A stretch of DNA of 64,000 bases from Acidobacteria bacterium UBA7540 (GTDB lineage: Bacteria > Acidobacteriota > Terriglobia > UBA7540), in NCBI GenBank assembly GCA_002478145.1, contig DLMI01000059.1:44690-108689 (forward strand), read 5' to 3'. The notes under the pieces are model-generated. The model did no database searches, was not told the DNA's origin, and saw only the letters and a program-made list of their open reading frames with translations. Shown in pieces: positions 7,998 through 17,889 of the stretch (position 1 is the stretch's first letter; each line of letters starts with the position of its first letter). A program made the position numbers and the translations under genes.

Positions 7998-10790
7998 CTA
8001 CCACTGGAATTCCACGCGCGTGCGGCGTGCGGAAAACTCCTCGTATGGCCCCACGCGCAACGTCCGGACGTGTCCCGGCCGATCCGAATAGGCCAAGACG
8101 AACGTCAGGATGTTTCTTCCGGCAGGAGCGAAGTACGGGTATGGGAGATAGAACTCCTTTTGTGGTCCAACGGTCACGTAGCGCCCAACAAACTTGCCAT
8201 TGAGATAGAGCAGAGCGTCGCGGTCAGCCTCGAAGGTCAGTTTCCAGGGCGCTGTCCAGCCCGGTTCCACCCCAGGCAAGGCAAATCCCGTTTGGTACCA
8301 CGTGAATGCCGGAACCAGTTCGAGCGCTGGACCTGATGCCTGGTAAGACGCCGGACTCCAGGCAGCGGCTGCAAAATCCGGGTCTACGTCCCGTCCTCGC
8401 ATAGGCGCCGAAAAGCGCTGGATTTGCCAGGAAGCAATGGCTACGCCGCTTCGGGCGTCGCTCCCCATGCGCACAAATTCGATGCCCTTCAAATCGCTCA
8501 TCTCTTCGCCGCCATTGTACGCCCCAAAGGCCTCATAAGCGATTTCAAGCGCGTTTGTCCCTGGCTTGGCGTATTTTGCCAGTTCGAATTCGATAGCTTT
8601 CGCCGGCTTCAACGCTTCTTCGACCGGCTTCCCGTTGATAAAGACCTTTATCACATCATCCGCGAAAGTCGAAATGAACATCTTCGGTTCGTTGTTGTAA
8701 TTGAACTGAGCCTTATACTTTACGTAACCATAGGGGACAGGACCGGTGTCTTCCAGGGCGCCAGGCGCGTTGCTCTGCCAATGGCCGGAGCTAGTGTCAA
8801 ATCTCTCCACCCAGGCCTGCCCGTTGCTCAAATCGAACGGCTTATAGGGCAGGGCCGGCGTTGTGATACGAAGACGCGCAATTCGCCGCTCGCGTTCGTA
8901 GGCAAACTCCGTCAGCGCGCCATCAACCCAACACTTGCCAGGCTTGGCAGGAAGCAATAGGGTCAGTTCGTGCTCGCCGGGCTGGAAATCCAAATCGGCC
9001 CAAATCCGACTCGCATGTGAACCGCTACCTGCAAACATGTAGCTGTGCGCCATGAAGGGAACAGCGAAGGGCTTGGTCTCCTCCGACCCGGGAACACCCT
9101 TGGAAGGGAACTCACTGACCCACGTCCGCAGGGCACGGTCGCGGGGTAACAGGATAACCAGAAGGTGGTCATTCACCAGGAGGAGCTTCTCGGTCTTCTC
9201 GAATCGAACGCCAAAGACCACCGATTCATATTCCGGGTCCCAGTACTGGTAAATCGTTTCGCCTTCCACATGGGGTTCGTCTCTGGTCGCCAGGGAGATC
9301 TCCGCCACACGCCCCGGCATGTCGTAGAGGATGAGGAAATGGCGGTCGAGGTTCAGGCCGTGAGCCAGCACCTCCGCCGTCGAGTAACGGAGCTGACTGC
9401 CGGGGATGGGCACCTGCACGGCCAGCATTTTCATTTCGCGGGGACCGATGACCAGTTCGCCCTCGCGCGGCACACTAATCCTGCGTTTCGTGGGACTGTT
9501 AGGATCAACGAAGGTCATCTTATAGCGTTGCTCGGCGTTGGCGTTTTCGCGCACGAAGACCACCGCGCTCTGGCCGTTTAGCCTCTCCGTGGCGCTGAGG
9601 TTGGGGTTCGTAGACTCGGCGCCGCCTTCGAGCGCTTGAGCCCGTGCCAGCACATCCCCATGCAGGCGGAGGAACTGGCAGATCCCACGGGCCGCGTAAT
9701 ACTTGTCCCACAAGCCACCCGGCTCGCCAATCGGTGCAGCGTAATCGTAAGTGGTGGTGAGGGTCTTGGCGGCCCAATCGAAATTCGTTCCTCCATAACC
9801 CATGTAGTAGTTGAAGAAGGTTACTCCCTGCTCGAGTACTGTCTTGGTGAGCGTGTCGATCTGCTCAGCGTTCACCCCTTCCTGGTCTACGGATAGTTTC
9901 CCGCCAAACTGGCTGAACCAGCCTCCTTGCAATTCGGTGATGCCAAGCGGGGAGAAAGGCTCTTCCTTGCGCAGTTCAGAGAGCTTTGGAACAACCTGTT
10001 CCACGATTTTCCAGCGCGGGTAGAAATTGCACGTATCCATGATCTTGGCCATGTCGGGGTCCGAGTTCTCCCGCGCCTGCTTGGTCCAACAGGTGATGAC
10101 CGGCACGTCGATGCCTGCTGCCCAGACCATGTTGGCCAGGGCCCGGACGTACTCGCGCTTGTCCGCGTCGGGCATGGGAGGACTGAAGTCGTATTCGTTC
10201 TCTACCTGCACCATGATGATGGGGCCGCCAACGGTAATCTGGTGCCGCTCAATCACCGGCAAAACCTGGTCGTACCAGTACTGCGATGTCTTGATGCTCT
10301 CCGCATGGTTGGTGCGAAGAGGGAACCGCATCGTGGCCACCCAGTCGGGAAATCCGCCGCGCTCCCACTCCGCGCAGACATAGGGACCGGGCCGGGCGAT
10401 CATGTAAAAGCCCATGTCGTGGACAAGCTTGATGAAGTCCTCAAACTCCGTCAGGTTCGACTTGCCTTTCTCCGGCTCGTGATAGTTCCAGAAGGCGTAG
10501 GTCTCAATGGTGTTGAAGCCCGCTGCCTTGAACTTTGTCAGACGGTCATGCCACAGCGCCTTGGGGCAACGCGGGTAATGAAACGCCCCGCTGAAGATGA
10601 CCGTGTCTTTACGATTGATCGTGAAACAGCTCGAGTCGTAGCGGATGATGTGCGGGTTGTCGAACTCCATCTGGGCCGGCAACGCTAAGAGGGTCTCCAG
10701 GTGCGCGCCGCCAGAGCGGCCCACGCCCAGGCGGGCAATCAGCGGCGCTGCCAAAGTGGATTGCAGAAAATTTCGTCGGGATGATTTCAT
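7998..10790 (-). CDS. Tat-exported GH35 beta-galactosidase
   Basis: 930 aa glycoside hydrolase family 35 enzyme. The N-terminus MKSSRRNFLQSTLAAPLIAR is a twin-arginine signal, which fixes ATG 10790 rather than the longer in-frame start at 10850. The TIM barrel begins at FSGAFHYPRCPKALWHDRLT, followed by NTIETYAFWNYHEPEKG, ARPGPYVCAEWERGGFP and VQVENEYD (acid/base Glu region). LGITELQGGWFSQFGG holds the likely nucleophile Glu. C-terminal beta-sandwich domains follow. It would remove terminal galactose from plant or host glycans outside the cytoplasm. The downstream-acting sugar-acid dehydratase gene is 145 bases upstream on the same strand. Confidence 0.92.
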   Translation of the reverse strand: MKSSRRNFLQSTLAAPLIARLGVGRSGGAHLETLLALPAQMEFDNPHIIRYDSSCFTINRKDTVIFSGAFHYPRCPKALWHDRLTKFKAAGFNTIETYAFWNYHEPEKGKSNLTEFEDFIKLVHDMGFYMIARPGPYVCAEWERGGFPDWVATMRFPLRTNHAESIKTSQYWYDQVLPVIERHQITVGGPIIMVQVENEYDFSPPMPDADKREYVRALANMVWAAGIDVPVITCWTKQARENSDPDMAKIMDTCNFYPRWKIVEQVVPKLSELRKEEPFSPLGITELQGGWFSQFGGKLSVDQEGVNAEQIDTLTKTVLEQGVTFFNYYMGYGGTNFDWAAKTLTTTYDYAAPIGEPGGLWDKYYAARGICQFLRLHGDVLARAQALEGGAESTNPNLSATERLNGQSAVVFVRENANAEQRYKMTFVDPNSPTKRRISVPREGELVIGPREMKMLAVQVPIPGSQLRYSTAEVLAHGLNLDRHFLILYDMPGRVAEISLATRDEPHVEGETIYQYWDPEYESVVFGVRFEKTEKLLLVNDHLLVILLPRDRALRTWVSEFPSKGVPGSEETKPFAVPFMAHSYMFAGSGSHASRIWADLDFQPGEHELTLLLPAKPGKCWVDGALTEFAYERERRIARLRITTPALPYKPFDLSNGQAWVERFDTSSGHWQSNAPGALEDTGPVPYGYVKYKAQFNYNNEPKMFISTFADDVIKVFINGKPVEEALKPAKAIEFELAKYAKPGTNALEIAYEAFGAYNGGEEMSDLKGIEFVRMGSDARSGVAIASWQIQRFSAPMRGRDVDPDFAAAAWSPASYQASGPALELVPAFTWYQTGFALPGVEPGWTAPWKLTFEADRDALLYLNGKFVGRYVTVGPQKEFYLPYPYFAPAGRNILTFVLAYSDRPGHVRTLRVGPYEEFSARRTRVEFQW

Positions 10791-10935
10791 GAGGTTTACT
10801 CCGGGTCTCCAGCCGACAACTTGTTTGGGGATGGTGAAATATATTGCCATCTCGAGCCTGGCGCCGGCGCCTGCCCCGGTCCCGCGAGGCGGGATGGGTC
10901 TTGGCGCAGCGAAGAGTGCCGCCCGGACAGCGGCG

Positions 10936-12087
10936 CTACTTGATGAACTGGCGCATGTGCCAGTTGGCTTCCCACATGTTGAAGAAGCCCTCCTTCATGG
11001 GGTGCTCCTTAATGAGGTCTTCGTTCAGCGAGACGCCCAAGCCGGGTCCTTCTGGCGGATAGAAGTAGCCATCTTTCGGACGCGGTGTTCCCGGCACGGC
11101 ATCCACCACCCAGGTCTCCGAAAAGTCGTCGAAGCACTCCTGGATTTTGAGGTTGGTGGTGCAGAAATCGAAATGGACGCTGGCCGCCGTGCATACGGGG
11201 CCGTTGGAGTTGTGCGGCGCCATCACCATCGACCGCACATCTGCCATGGCCGCGATCTTTTTCATCTCCATGATTCCGCCCGTGTGGATGACGTCTACCT
11301 GAAGGATGTCCGGCTGCCCATTCTCAATCACTTCGCGGCATCCGTAACGCGTGAGACAGCGTTCGCCGGTGGCCACGGGAACGTTGACGTGGTCCACAAC
11401 TTTTCTCAGCGAGGGCACGTCCTCCGGCGGGCAGGGTTCTTCAATCCAGCCAGGGTTGTAAGGTTCCAGCATGCGAGCCAGCTCGATGGCCGTAGCGGCG
11501 CTGAAGCGTCCGTGCATTTCAACGAAGATCTCAATGTCCGGGCCTACCGCTTCGCGTATGGCCGCTACCAGTTCCACAGACCGGGCTTTCTCTTGGCGCG
11601 TCAATTCCAGCGAGCCTGGACCAAAGGGATCGACTTTGAGGGCTTTGTACCCTTTTTCGAGCACCACCTGCACGCGCTTCGCGAACTCCTCCGGCTTGCG
11701 CTCCACGGTGTACCAGGCGTTGGCGTAAGCTTTGACTTTTTCGTGGCAGCGCCCGCCCAGCAGTTTCCACACGGGTTGCCCCACGGCTTTGCCAACGATG
11801 TCCCAGCAGGCAAGCTCAATCCCGCTCATTACGGTGGTGGCGATCACGCCCCCGCGCCAGAATTCGTTGCGGTACATCCTCAGCCAAAGATCTTCGATGT
11901 TAAAAGGGTCCGAGCCAATGACGTGTCGGCGTGTGGCCCCCTGAACGTATCCGAGCACACCTTCCTCGCGGTTCTGAAGCGTGCATTCGCCTATTCCAAC
12001 CAGCCCCTCGTCGGTCTTGACTCTCAGAAAAATGAGGTTTCGCCAGCTCGTTCCCAGGACCAGCGGCTCGACAGCAGTGATTTTCAC
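10936..12087 (-). CDS. enolase-superfamily sugar-acid dehydratase (galactonate dehydratase-like)
   Basis: 383 aa mandelate racemase/muconate lactonizing enzyme family protein. Visible are the N-terminal capping domain, YKALKVDPFG (catalytic Lys region), EMHGRF and IEEPCPPED and TGERCLTRYG (three metal ligands), and APHNSNGPV (catalytic His loop). The pattern is closest to galactonate dehydratase, which makes 2-keto-3-deoxygalactonate, and fits the neighbouring beta-galactosidase. Start is GTG with AGGAGG eight bases upstream. The exact sugar acid cannot be fixed from sequence. Confidence 0.85.
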   Translation of the reverse strand: MKITAVEPLVLGTSWRNLIFLRVKTDEGLVGIGECTLQNREEGVLGYVQGATRRHVIGSDPFNIEDLWLRMYRNEFWRGGVIATTVMSGIELACWDIVGKAVGQPVWKLLGGRCHEKVKAYANAWYTVERKPEEFAKRVQVVLEKGYKALKVDPFGPGSLELTRQEKARSVELVAAIREAVGPDIEIFVEMHGRFSAATAIELARMLEPYNPGWIEEPCPPEDVPSLRKVVDHVNVPVATGERCLTRYGCREVIENGQPDILQVDVIHTGGIMEMKKIAAMADVRSMVMAPHNSNGPVCTAASVHFDFCTTNLKIQECFDDFSETWVVDAVPGTPRPKDGYFYPPEGPGLGVSLNEDLIKEHPMKEGFFNMWEANWHMRQFIK

Positions 12088-12351
12088 GGGACCATCCTCC
12101 TGACGGGAGCCTGTTTTTCCGAACCGATGCCACGGCGCTCAGCGCGCCTACGGAAAATCAGACGCTCTAATTTAGCTCAAATGAAGGAAGGCGGCAACGG
12201 CAGGTTGCTTCCGCTGCGCTCTTGGGGAACGAAGGCGCCGCAAAACAAAGTCAATCGCAGAAGCGCAAACAACTCGCCCTGGACCGCATTACGCGGCGTC
12301 CCGGCAGGTGAGGGTTGCTTATCGACGGCGCCCTGGGTCAGCGGCCTTGAT

Positions 12352-12603
12352 CTACTGATAATACTGCGCGTTCAACTCGGCGTAGTTCTTTGCGTTGTCA
12401 GGGAGCTCGTCCAGCGCGTAAATCGCCGAAGCTTCGCAAACCGGCACGCATGCTCCACAGTCAATGCACTCGACCGGGCTAACAAAAAGCTGCGTCGCTT
12501 CAGCAAACTTGGATTCATCCTTACGCGGGTGAATGCAGTCCACCGGACAAACCTCCACACACTTCTCATCTTTCGTGCAGTCCCCTGTTATTACATAAGC
12601 CAT
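12352..12603 (-). CDS. two-cluster ferredoxin
   Basis: 83 aa ferredoxin. The first cluster motif is CTKDEKCVEVCPVDCIHP and the second CIDCGACVPVCEASAI, so two Fe-S clusters are expected (a [3Fe-4S]/[4Fe-4S] type is possible from the unusual spacing of the first motif). ATG 12603 begins MAYVITGDC, the normal start of this family; the frame is open upstream but without similarity. Soluble one-electron carrier in the cytoplasm. Confidence 0.9.
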   Translation of the reverse strand: MAYVITGDCTKDEKCVEVCPVDCIHPRKDESKFAEATQLFVSPVECIDCGACVPVCEASAIYALDELPDNAKNYAELNAQYYQ

Positions 12604-12925
12604 ATCACCAGACCCCTTCGACCAATTAAGATATGCGGAGTCAAGCCACGCGGCAAATGAATGGCTTATCACCGCCTCCGCTCGTTGCCCGTGTTTTGTA
12701 ACACGGGCATTATTGCTGAGCAACTTTGGCTCCAAAGCACGCGTCGTCACCCTTTGATTCTAAGCAGCTTAGCAACAAGGCAAGGCAGTGGTGAGTTAAA
12801 GGCCACAGGGCTCGGAGTAACTATGCGTGAGAAATTGAGTGAGAAAACGGGTAAAAGGCAGGTCGGCGACAGACTAATTGCCTGATTAGGACTCTATGGT
12901 AATCTTGTCTTGAGGAGGACCAGCT
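12604..12925. other. divergent intergenic region
   Basis: 322 bases between the ferredoxin (minus) and the amidotransferase (plus). It must hold both promoters. I see only weak candidates, for example TTGCCT at 12878 and TAATCT at 12900 with 16 bases between. No gene or clear repeat. Confidence 0.4.
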
Positions 12926-13639
12926 GTGAGGATCTTAGTTTTGCAACACATCTCGTGCGAGCCCCCCGGTATCTATGAAGACATCCTGGTCGAGAAAGGC
13001 GCTTCGATCCACCGGGTTGAAATCGACGAAGGGCAGCAACTCCCCGATTGGCGAGGCTTCGACGCCATCATCGCGATGGGCGGCCCGATGAGCGTGAACG
13101 ACAACGCCACACTTCCCTGGTTGACTGCCGAAAAACGCTGGGTCAGGGAGGCGGTGCTCGCCGGGCAGCCCTACTGGGGCGTTTGCCTTGGAGTTCAACT
13201 CCTCGCCGCCAGCCTGGGGGCGCGTGTCTACGCGGGGCCGAAGCCTGAAGTCGGAATCATGCCGGTCTATTTGACGAGCGCAGCCCATGACGACGCCGTC
13301 TTTTCCGCACTTCCTCGTGAGCTTCTCACCTTTCAGTGGCATGGGGAAACGTTTGACTTGCCCGATGGCGCGGTCCTTCTAGCAACTTCGCCCGCCTATC
13401 CAAACCAGGCCTTTCGGTGGAAAAAGAAGGCTTATGGGATCCAGTTCCATGTGGAGATCTCGGCTGACTTGGCGAAGCAATGGTCCCAAGTGCCGGCCTA
13501 CAGGGCGGCGCTCGAACGAGTGCTGGGCGTGGGTGCGGCAACGAAGGTGGTCGGTGATGTCAGCCGAGAAGAAAAGGCTTCGCACTCTTATGCCCGGGGT
13601 ATGTTTGAAAACTGGCTGCACGCCTGCGGGTTCACTTAA
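12926..13639 (+). CDS. class I glutamine amidotransferase (GMP synthase-like)
   Basis: 237 aa stand-alone glutaminase-type domain. IIAMGGPMSVND, then the nucleophile elbow WGVCLGVQLLA, then FQWHGETFDLP, and the catalytic His-Glu in GIQFHVEIS. Start is GTG 12926 with GAGGAGG nine bases upstream. Such free-standing proteins hydrolyse glutamine or gamma-glutamyl compounds; the substrate is not evident. No synthase domain or obvious partner lies beside it. Confidence 0.88.
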   Translation: MRILVLQHISCEPPGIYEDILVEKGASIHRVEIDEGQQLPDWRGFDAIIAMGGPMSVNDNATLPWLTAEKRWVREAVLAGQPYWGVCLGVQLLAASLGARVYAGPKPEVGIMPVYLTSAAHDDAVFSALPRELLTFQWHGETFDLPDGAVLLATSPAYPNQAFRWKKKAYGIQFHVEISADLAKQWSQVPAYRAALERVLGVGAATKVVGDVSREEKASHSYARGMFENWLHACGFT

Positions 13640-13803
13640 TGTCCTGAGCGGGGGGAACAGTGACCGCAGAATCCCTGGACAAAGGCTTCTGGCTGGGGGC
13701 GCCGTTTCCGATGAGAGCGATTTCCCGATGGCCCTCAACACCTTATGGAGACCGACCGACTGGTCAGAAGGTTGAACGCAAGTACTTGACCTTCCGAGCT
13801 TTC

Positions 13804-13831
13804 TTGACAACCCTGAGCGTCTGGCTATAAT
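13804..13831 (+). promoter_or_regulatory. sigma-70 type promoter of the yceD-rpmF-fab operon
   Basis: TTGACA (13804-13809) and TATAAT (13826-13831), both perfect consensus, separated by 16 bases. The GTG of yceD is 28 bases downstream of the -10 box. Confidence 0.8.
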
Positions 13832-13858
13832 TAGACTTTTCGGTTTTTGGAGGCCGCG

Positions 13859-14368
13859 GTGCGGATTCGAGTGGAAGAGTTGGAACTTCACCCCATTGTG
13901 GTCTCCAAGACGTACGCTTCCGGGGCACTCGACTACCATGGAACCGACTTCCGGCAGGCTGCTCCTTTGAAGGTCGATGCGGTCGCAGAACTAGTGGGGT
14001 CGGAAATCCGCATTCGTGGGCGCCTGGGAACGCGCTTGGAGGCTTGTTGTGACCGCTGCCTGGGTTCTGTGGCCATTCCGGTCGAGCAGGAGTTCGACCT
14101 TTTCTATCGGCCCGTATGGACCATTGCCCGCGAGGAAGAAGTCGAACTTCCCGAGGATGAGCTTGGGGTCGGCTTCTTTTCCGGAGACGGAATCGAACTG
14201 GCCGATGTCGTGACAGAGCAAGTGATCCTCGCCGTACCCATGAAGGTCGTTTGCCAAACGGATTGCCGTGGTCTTTGCCCTGTTTGTGGGGCAAACTTGA
14301 ACTTTGAAAAATGCGGCTGCCTGTCCGCCAAGGAGAACTCACCCTTTTCTTCCCTGAAGGAGGCCTAG
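13859..14368 (+). CDS. yceD: YceD/DUF177 family protein
   Basis: 169 aa DUF177 protein, linked in many bacteria to 23S rRNA accumulation. It shows the family's cysteine pairs: EACCDRCLGSVAIPVEQEF in the middle, and CQTDCRGLCPVCGANLN then CGC near the C-terminus. It is directly upstream of rpmF, the usual arrangement. Start is GTG 13859 with GGAGG five bases upstream; a TTG at 13847 would overlap the ribosome binding site. First gene of the lipid-synthesis operon. Confidence 0.9.
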   Translation: MRIRVEELELHPIVVSKTYASGALDYHGTDFRQAAPLKVDAVAELVGSEIRIRGRLGTRLEACCDRCLGSVAIPVEQEFDLFYRPVWTIAREEEVELPEDELGVGFFSGDGIELADVVTEQVILAVPMKVVCQTDCRGLCPVCGANLNFEKCGCLSAKENSPFSSLKEA

Positions 14369-14499
14369 GCGGGTGAGAACCTCAGTTGGGCATCTGCCGC
14401 CAGGCGGGGTCAGTGCGGAATTCATGGTCAAGCAGTGAGAGGTGTCAGGCGGTTTTCATTCTCCCGCTAAAGGACTTTTCTGAAGAGAGTTGAGATTCT

Positions 14500-14685
14500 A
14501 TGCCAAATCCCAAACGACGACATTCCAAGGCACGGCGGGACCGCCGGCGAGCTCATGACTTCCTGGATGTGCACTCGCTCAGTGAGTGCCCCCACTGCCA
14601 CGAGCAGAAAATGCCTCACCAGGCCTGCCCACACTGCGGTTATTACCACGGAAGGGAAGTCATTCTGGTGAAGGAATCTGCCTGA
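14500..14685 (+). CDS. rpmF: 50S ribosomal protein L32
   Basis: 61 aa. MPNPKRRHSKARRDRRRAHD is the standard L32 start, and the zinc ribbon CPHCHEQKMPHQACPHCGYY has all four cysteines. Located between yceD and plsX, as in most bacteria. Confidence 0.97.
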   Translation: MPNPKRRHSKARRDRRRAHDFLDVHSLSECPHCHEQKMPHQACPHCGYYHGREVILVKESA

Positions 14686-14769
14686 GTTGCGGCGCGACAA
14701 TCCTCGGGGCACACGAACGGCGCGCATTTCTTATCCAGCACCGGCAATCCACGGAGTGAGTTGAGTTTC

Positions 14770-15813
14770 ATGCGACGCATCGCCATTGACGCCATGGGTA
14801 CAGACTCCGCGCCCGGGCCGGAGGTTGAGGGAGCAGTGCAGGCGGCGCGTGAGGGGTTCGCGGAGGTTTTGCTCGTCGGACCTCAGGATGTGCTGAAGCG
14901 CGAACTGGGCCGCCGGGATGCCCGCAACCTTCCCATCGAGCTGGTCCATGCCAGCGAGGCCGTAACCATGGAGGATGCCGCCGCCAAGGCGTTCCGCCGT
15001 AAGCGGGACTCCTCCATCCGAGTGGCGGCCCGCCTGGTTCGCGAACATAAGGCGGATGGATTGATCAGTGCTGGTAACACCGGAGCGGTGATGGCCACCG
15101 CAAAGATCGTGCTGGGAACCCTCGCAGGCGTGGACCGGCCGGCCCTGGCCGCCGTCTTTCCCACCTCACAGGGGAGGGCTGCGGTGTTGCTGGACGTAGG
15201 CGCAAACGTGGACTGCAAGGCCCATCACCTGGAGCAATTCGCCGTGATGGGAGAGGTCTACTATCGCGTGATCTTTGGTATGGAGAGGCCCCGCATAGGA
15301 CTGCTCTCGATTGGGGAGGAAGAACATAAAGGGAACGATCTGACCCGCGAAGCCTTTGCGCTGCTCAAGCAGCTTCCCCTGAACTTTGTCGGCAACGTGG
15401 AGGGGCGGGACCTTTACAACGGGCGCGTGGAAGTTATCGTCTGCGATGGCTTCATCGGCAACGTGGCGTTGAAGATCAGTGAGGGCTTGGTTGAGACAGT
15501 TTCGAGCCTCTTGAAAGAGGCGCTTTCAAGTACCATGTCCGCCAAGGTAGGTGCCGTCCTGTCCCGAAGGGCCTTCAAGAACTTTAAGAAGCGGGTGGAC
15601 TATTCAGAGTACGGCGGGGCCACTCTGCTGGGGGTCCGCGGCGTGTGCATCATTTGCCATGGCGGCTCCAACGCGAACGCCATCAAGAACGCCATTCGCG
15701 TCGCGGCCGAGTTTGCGGAGGGCCAAGTGAACGAGAAGATTGAGGGTCACCTGGCGGCAACCGCCATCGGACATGTACAAAGCGAGCGCGGTGTTGGAGC
15801 ACAAGGAACGTAA
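14770..15813 (+). CDS. plsX: phosphate acyltransferase PlsX
   Basis: 347 aa. Converts acyl-ACP to acyl-phosphate, the first step of phospholipid assembly with Pls[21 protein letters not shown] at the start, [37 protein letters not shown] and [17 protein letters not shown] motifs (here [13 protein letters not shown]) are all present. ATG 14770 is chosen because family members begin at M-R-I-A; a TTG at 14761 is also possible. fabH follows after 49 bases. Confidence 0.95.
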   Translation: MRRIAIDAMGTDSAPGPEVEGAVQAAREGFAEVLLVGPQDVLKRELGRRDARNLPIELVHASEAVTMEDAAAKAFRRKRDSSIRVAARLVREHKADGLISAGNTGAVMATAKIVLGTLAGVDRPALAAVFPTSQGRAAVLLDVGANVDCKAHHLEQFAVMGEVYYRVIFGMERPRIGLLSIGEEEHKGNDLTREAFALLKQLPLNFVGNVEGRDLYNGRVEVIVCDGFIGNVALKISEGLVETVSSLLKEALSSTMSAKVGAVLSRRAFKNFKKRVDYSEYGGATLLGVRGVCIICHGGSNANAIKNAIRVAAEFAEGQVNEKIEGHLAATAIGHVQSERGVGAQGT

Positions 15814-15862
15814 CCTGCCCGCACACAGTGGGGAAACGGCTAAGGTTGGTTTGGGAGTTTCT

Positions 15863-16846
15863 ATGGAGCCCGCGGTTGGAATATTAGGAACCGGCTCTGA
15901 GCTGCCGGAAAGAGTGCTCACCAATTTCGATCTCGAGAAGATGGTCGATACCTCGGACCGGTGGATTACGGAACGAACCGGCATCAAAGAACGCCGGCAG
16001 GCTGCTCCCCATGAGACCACTTCGACGCTTTCGGTAATGGCATCAAGAAAAGCGCTGGAGATGGCGGGAATAACCCCGCAGGACCTGGACCTGGTCATTT
16101 GCTCGACCATTTCTCCGGATATGCCCCTTCCCTCTACCGCGGCGTTAATCCAGCGCGACCTCGGTGCCCGTGCGTGCTGTGCCTTCGATCTCGCGGCGGC
16201 TTGCTCAGGCTTCCTGTTTGGCATGACGGTGGCCGAACAATTCATCCGTAATGGCAAATACAAACATGTTCTGGTCATCGGCGCAGAGTTGCTTTCGCGA
16301 TACGTGGACTACAAAGACCGCGAGACCTGCGTGATTTTCGGTGATGGCGTGGCGGCAGCCGTGCTCGGGCCGGTCACCCCTCCCTCAGGTATTCTGGCCT
16401 CCGACCTGCATACTGAAGGCCTGTATGCGGACCACTTGTACATTCCCGCCGGAGGTACCGCGTCTCCGGCTTCGTACGAGACTGTGGCGAGGGGCGGCCA
16501 TTACATCAAGATGCGAGGGAATGAGTTATTCAAGGTGGCGGTTCGGAACATGGAAGAGGTGTCCCGGCGGGTCCTGGAGAAGGCGCAGGTTTGCCCAAAC
16601 CAGATCGACCTCTTTATCCCCCACCAGGCAAACCAACGCATCACAGAGGCAGTCCGGGAGCGGCTGGGGGTGGCCCCTGAAAAGGTTTACTCGAACATCA
16701 ACCGCATCGGCAACACTTCGTCGGCCTCTATCCCGATTTGCATCGACGAGTGTGTGCGTTCTGGACGGCTTAAGAAAGGCGACTTGATCCTGATGGCTGC
16801 CTTCGGAGCCGGCGTCACTTGGGGCGCTGTTTTGATGCGCTGGTGA
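15863..16846 (+). CDS. fabH: beta-ketoacyl-ACP synthase III
   Basis: 327 aa. Condenses acetyl-CoA with malonyl-ACP to start fatty-acid synthesis. The Cys-His-Asn triad is visible: DLAAACSGFLFGM, FIPHQANQRI and NRIGNTSSASIP. ATG 15863 (GGGAG upstream) gives the normal N-terminus; the open frame from 15740 would overlap plsX. Operon member with fabD 18 bases downstream. Confidence 0.95.
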   Translation: MEPAVGILGTGSELPERVLTNFDLEKMVDTSDRWITERTGIKERRQAAPHETTSTLSVMASRKALEMAGITPQDLDLVICSTISPDMPLPSTAALIQRDLGARACCAFDLAAACSGFLFGMTVAEQFIRNGKYKHVLVIGAELLSRYVDYKDRETCVIFGDGVAAAVLGPVTPPSGILASDLHTEGLYADHLYIPAGGTASPASYETVARGGHYIKMRGNELFKVAVRNMEEVSRRVLEKAQVCPNQIDLFIPHQANQRITEAVRERLGVAPEKVYSNINRIGNTSSASIPICIDECVRSGRLKKGDLILMAAFGAGVTWGAVLMRW

Positions 16847-16864
16847 CGCGTAGACTGAGTACGA

Positions 16865-17803
16865 ATGGTGCCGAAAATCGCTTTCCTATTCCCCGGTCAA
16901 GGTTCCCAGTATTCCGGCATGGGCCGCGAGCTGGCTGAGAAGTTTCCCAGCGCGCGGCGCGCCTTCGAGGCGGCCGACCAAGCGCTGGGTTTTTCCCTTT
17001 CCAAGCTCTGCTTCGAAGGGTCCGCAGAAGATTTGCAGCATACCGCGAACGCACAGCCCGCGATTCTGGCTATGTCCGTGGCGGCGGCGGAGGTCTTACG
17101 CGAGAAAGGCATTCGAGCGGATTTTGTGGCGGGTCACAGCCTGGGAGAATATTCTGCCCTGGTGGCTGCCGGCAGTCTCTCGATCGAAGAGGCAGTGCGT
17201 TTGGTGCGCAAGCGTGGCCAGTACATGCAAGAGGCTGTGCCGGTGGGCCAGGGAACTATGGCTGCCCTGCTGGGGCTCGGGGCCACCGCAGTTGAGGAAG
17301 TCTGCCACGAGGCTGCGCAGGGGGAGGTGGTTTCTCCTGCCAATTTTAATTCCCCCGGACAAGTCGTGATCGCCGGCCATACGGGGGCCGTGGCGAGGGC
17401 CGTTGCATTGGCCCGAGCGCGTGGAGCCAAGGCCGTCATGTTGAACGTCAGCGCGCCGTTTCATTGTGCCCTGATGAAACCCGCTGGGGAGCGGCTTGAA
17501 AAGGATCTTGACCTCGTGCAAATCCGCGACGCGCAGATTCCTCTTGCCAACAATGTGGACGCGGAGTTGGTCCGGTCGGCGGCTCAAGTCCGCGAGGGAC
17601 TGAAACGGCAGGTCACCGCGCCTGTCCGGTGGGACCAGGCGATGCGGGTTTTGCGGGGGGAAAAAGTTGATTGGTTCATCGAGGTAGGACCGGGGAAAGT
17701 ACTTTCGGGTTTACTCCGGCAAATCGATCGCCAAGCTGAATGCCTGCGAGTGGAGGACGTAGCCACGTTAAACGAAGTGCTGGCGCGGCTTGACGCTGGG
17801 TAG
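16865..17803 (+). CDS. fabD: malonyl-CoA:ACP transacylase
   Basis: 312 aa. Loads malonyl groups onto ACP. KIAFLFPGQGSQYSGMG at the N-terminus, the catalytic Ser in VAGHSLGEYSALVAAG, and VSAPFHCALMKPAGE with the catalytic His. Complete and of normal length. A dimeric hairpin repeat separates it from fabG. Confidence 0.95.
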   Translation: MVPKIAFLFPGQGSQYSGMGRELAEKFPSARRAFEAADQALGFSLSKLCFEGSAEDLQHTANAQPAILAMSVAAAEVLREKGIRADFVAGHSLGEYSALVAAGSLSIEEAVRLVRKRGQYMQEAVPVGQGTMAALLGLGATAVEEVCHEAAQGEVVSPANFNSPGQVVIAGHTGAVARAVALARARGAKAVMLNVSAPFHCALMKPAGERLEKDLDLVQIRDAQIPLANNVDAELVRSAAQVREGLKRQVTAPVRWDQAMRVLRGEKVDWFIEVGPGKVLSGLLRQIDRQAECLRVEDVATLNEVLARLDAG

Positions 17804-17818
17804 TGTCCCAATTCGAAC

Positions 17819-17869
17819 GTAGGGCCGCCCCTCGGGGCGGCCCAGGCCGGAACAAGCCCCGGGCCCTAC
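17819..17869. repeat. dimeric hairpin repeat between fabD and fabG
   Basis: GTAGGGCC...GGGCCCTAC bounding two stem-loops, the same design as at 100-148. It lies within an operon, so it would be transcribed and could shape mRNA stability between fabD and fabG. Confidence 0.7.
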
Positions 17870-17889
17870 ATCCCGTATTAGGGGGAGTT

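Noticed and set aside
10645..12660. 671-codon open frame on the plus strand
   Set aside because: Shadow of the dehydratase and ferredoxin genes on the minus strand, which have full family motifs.
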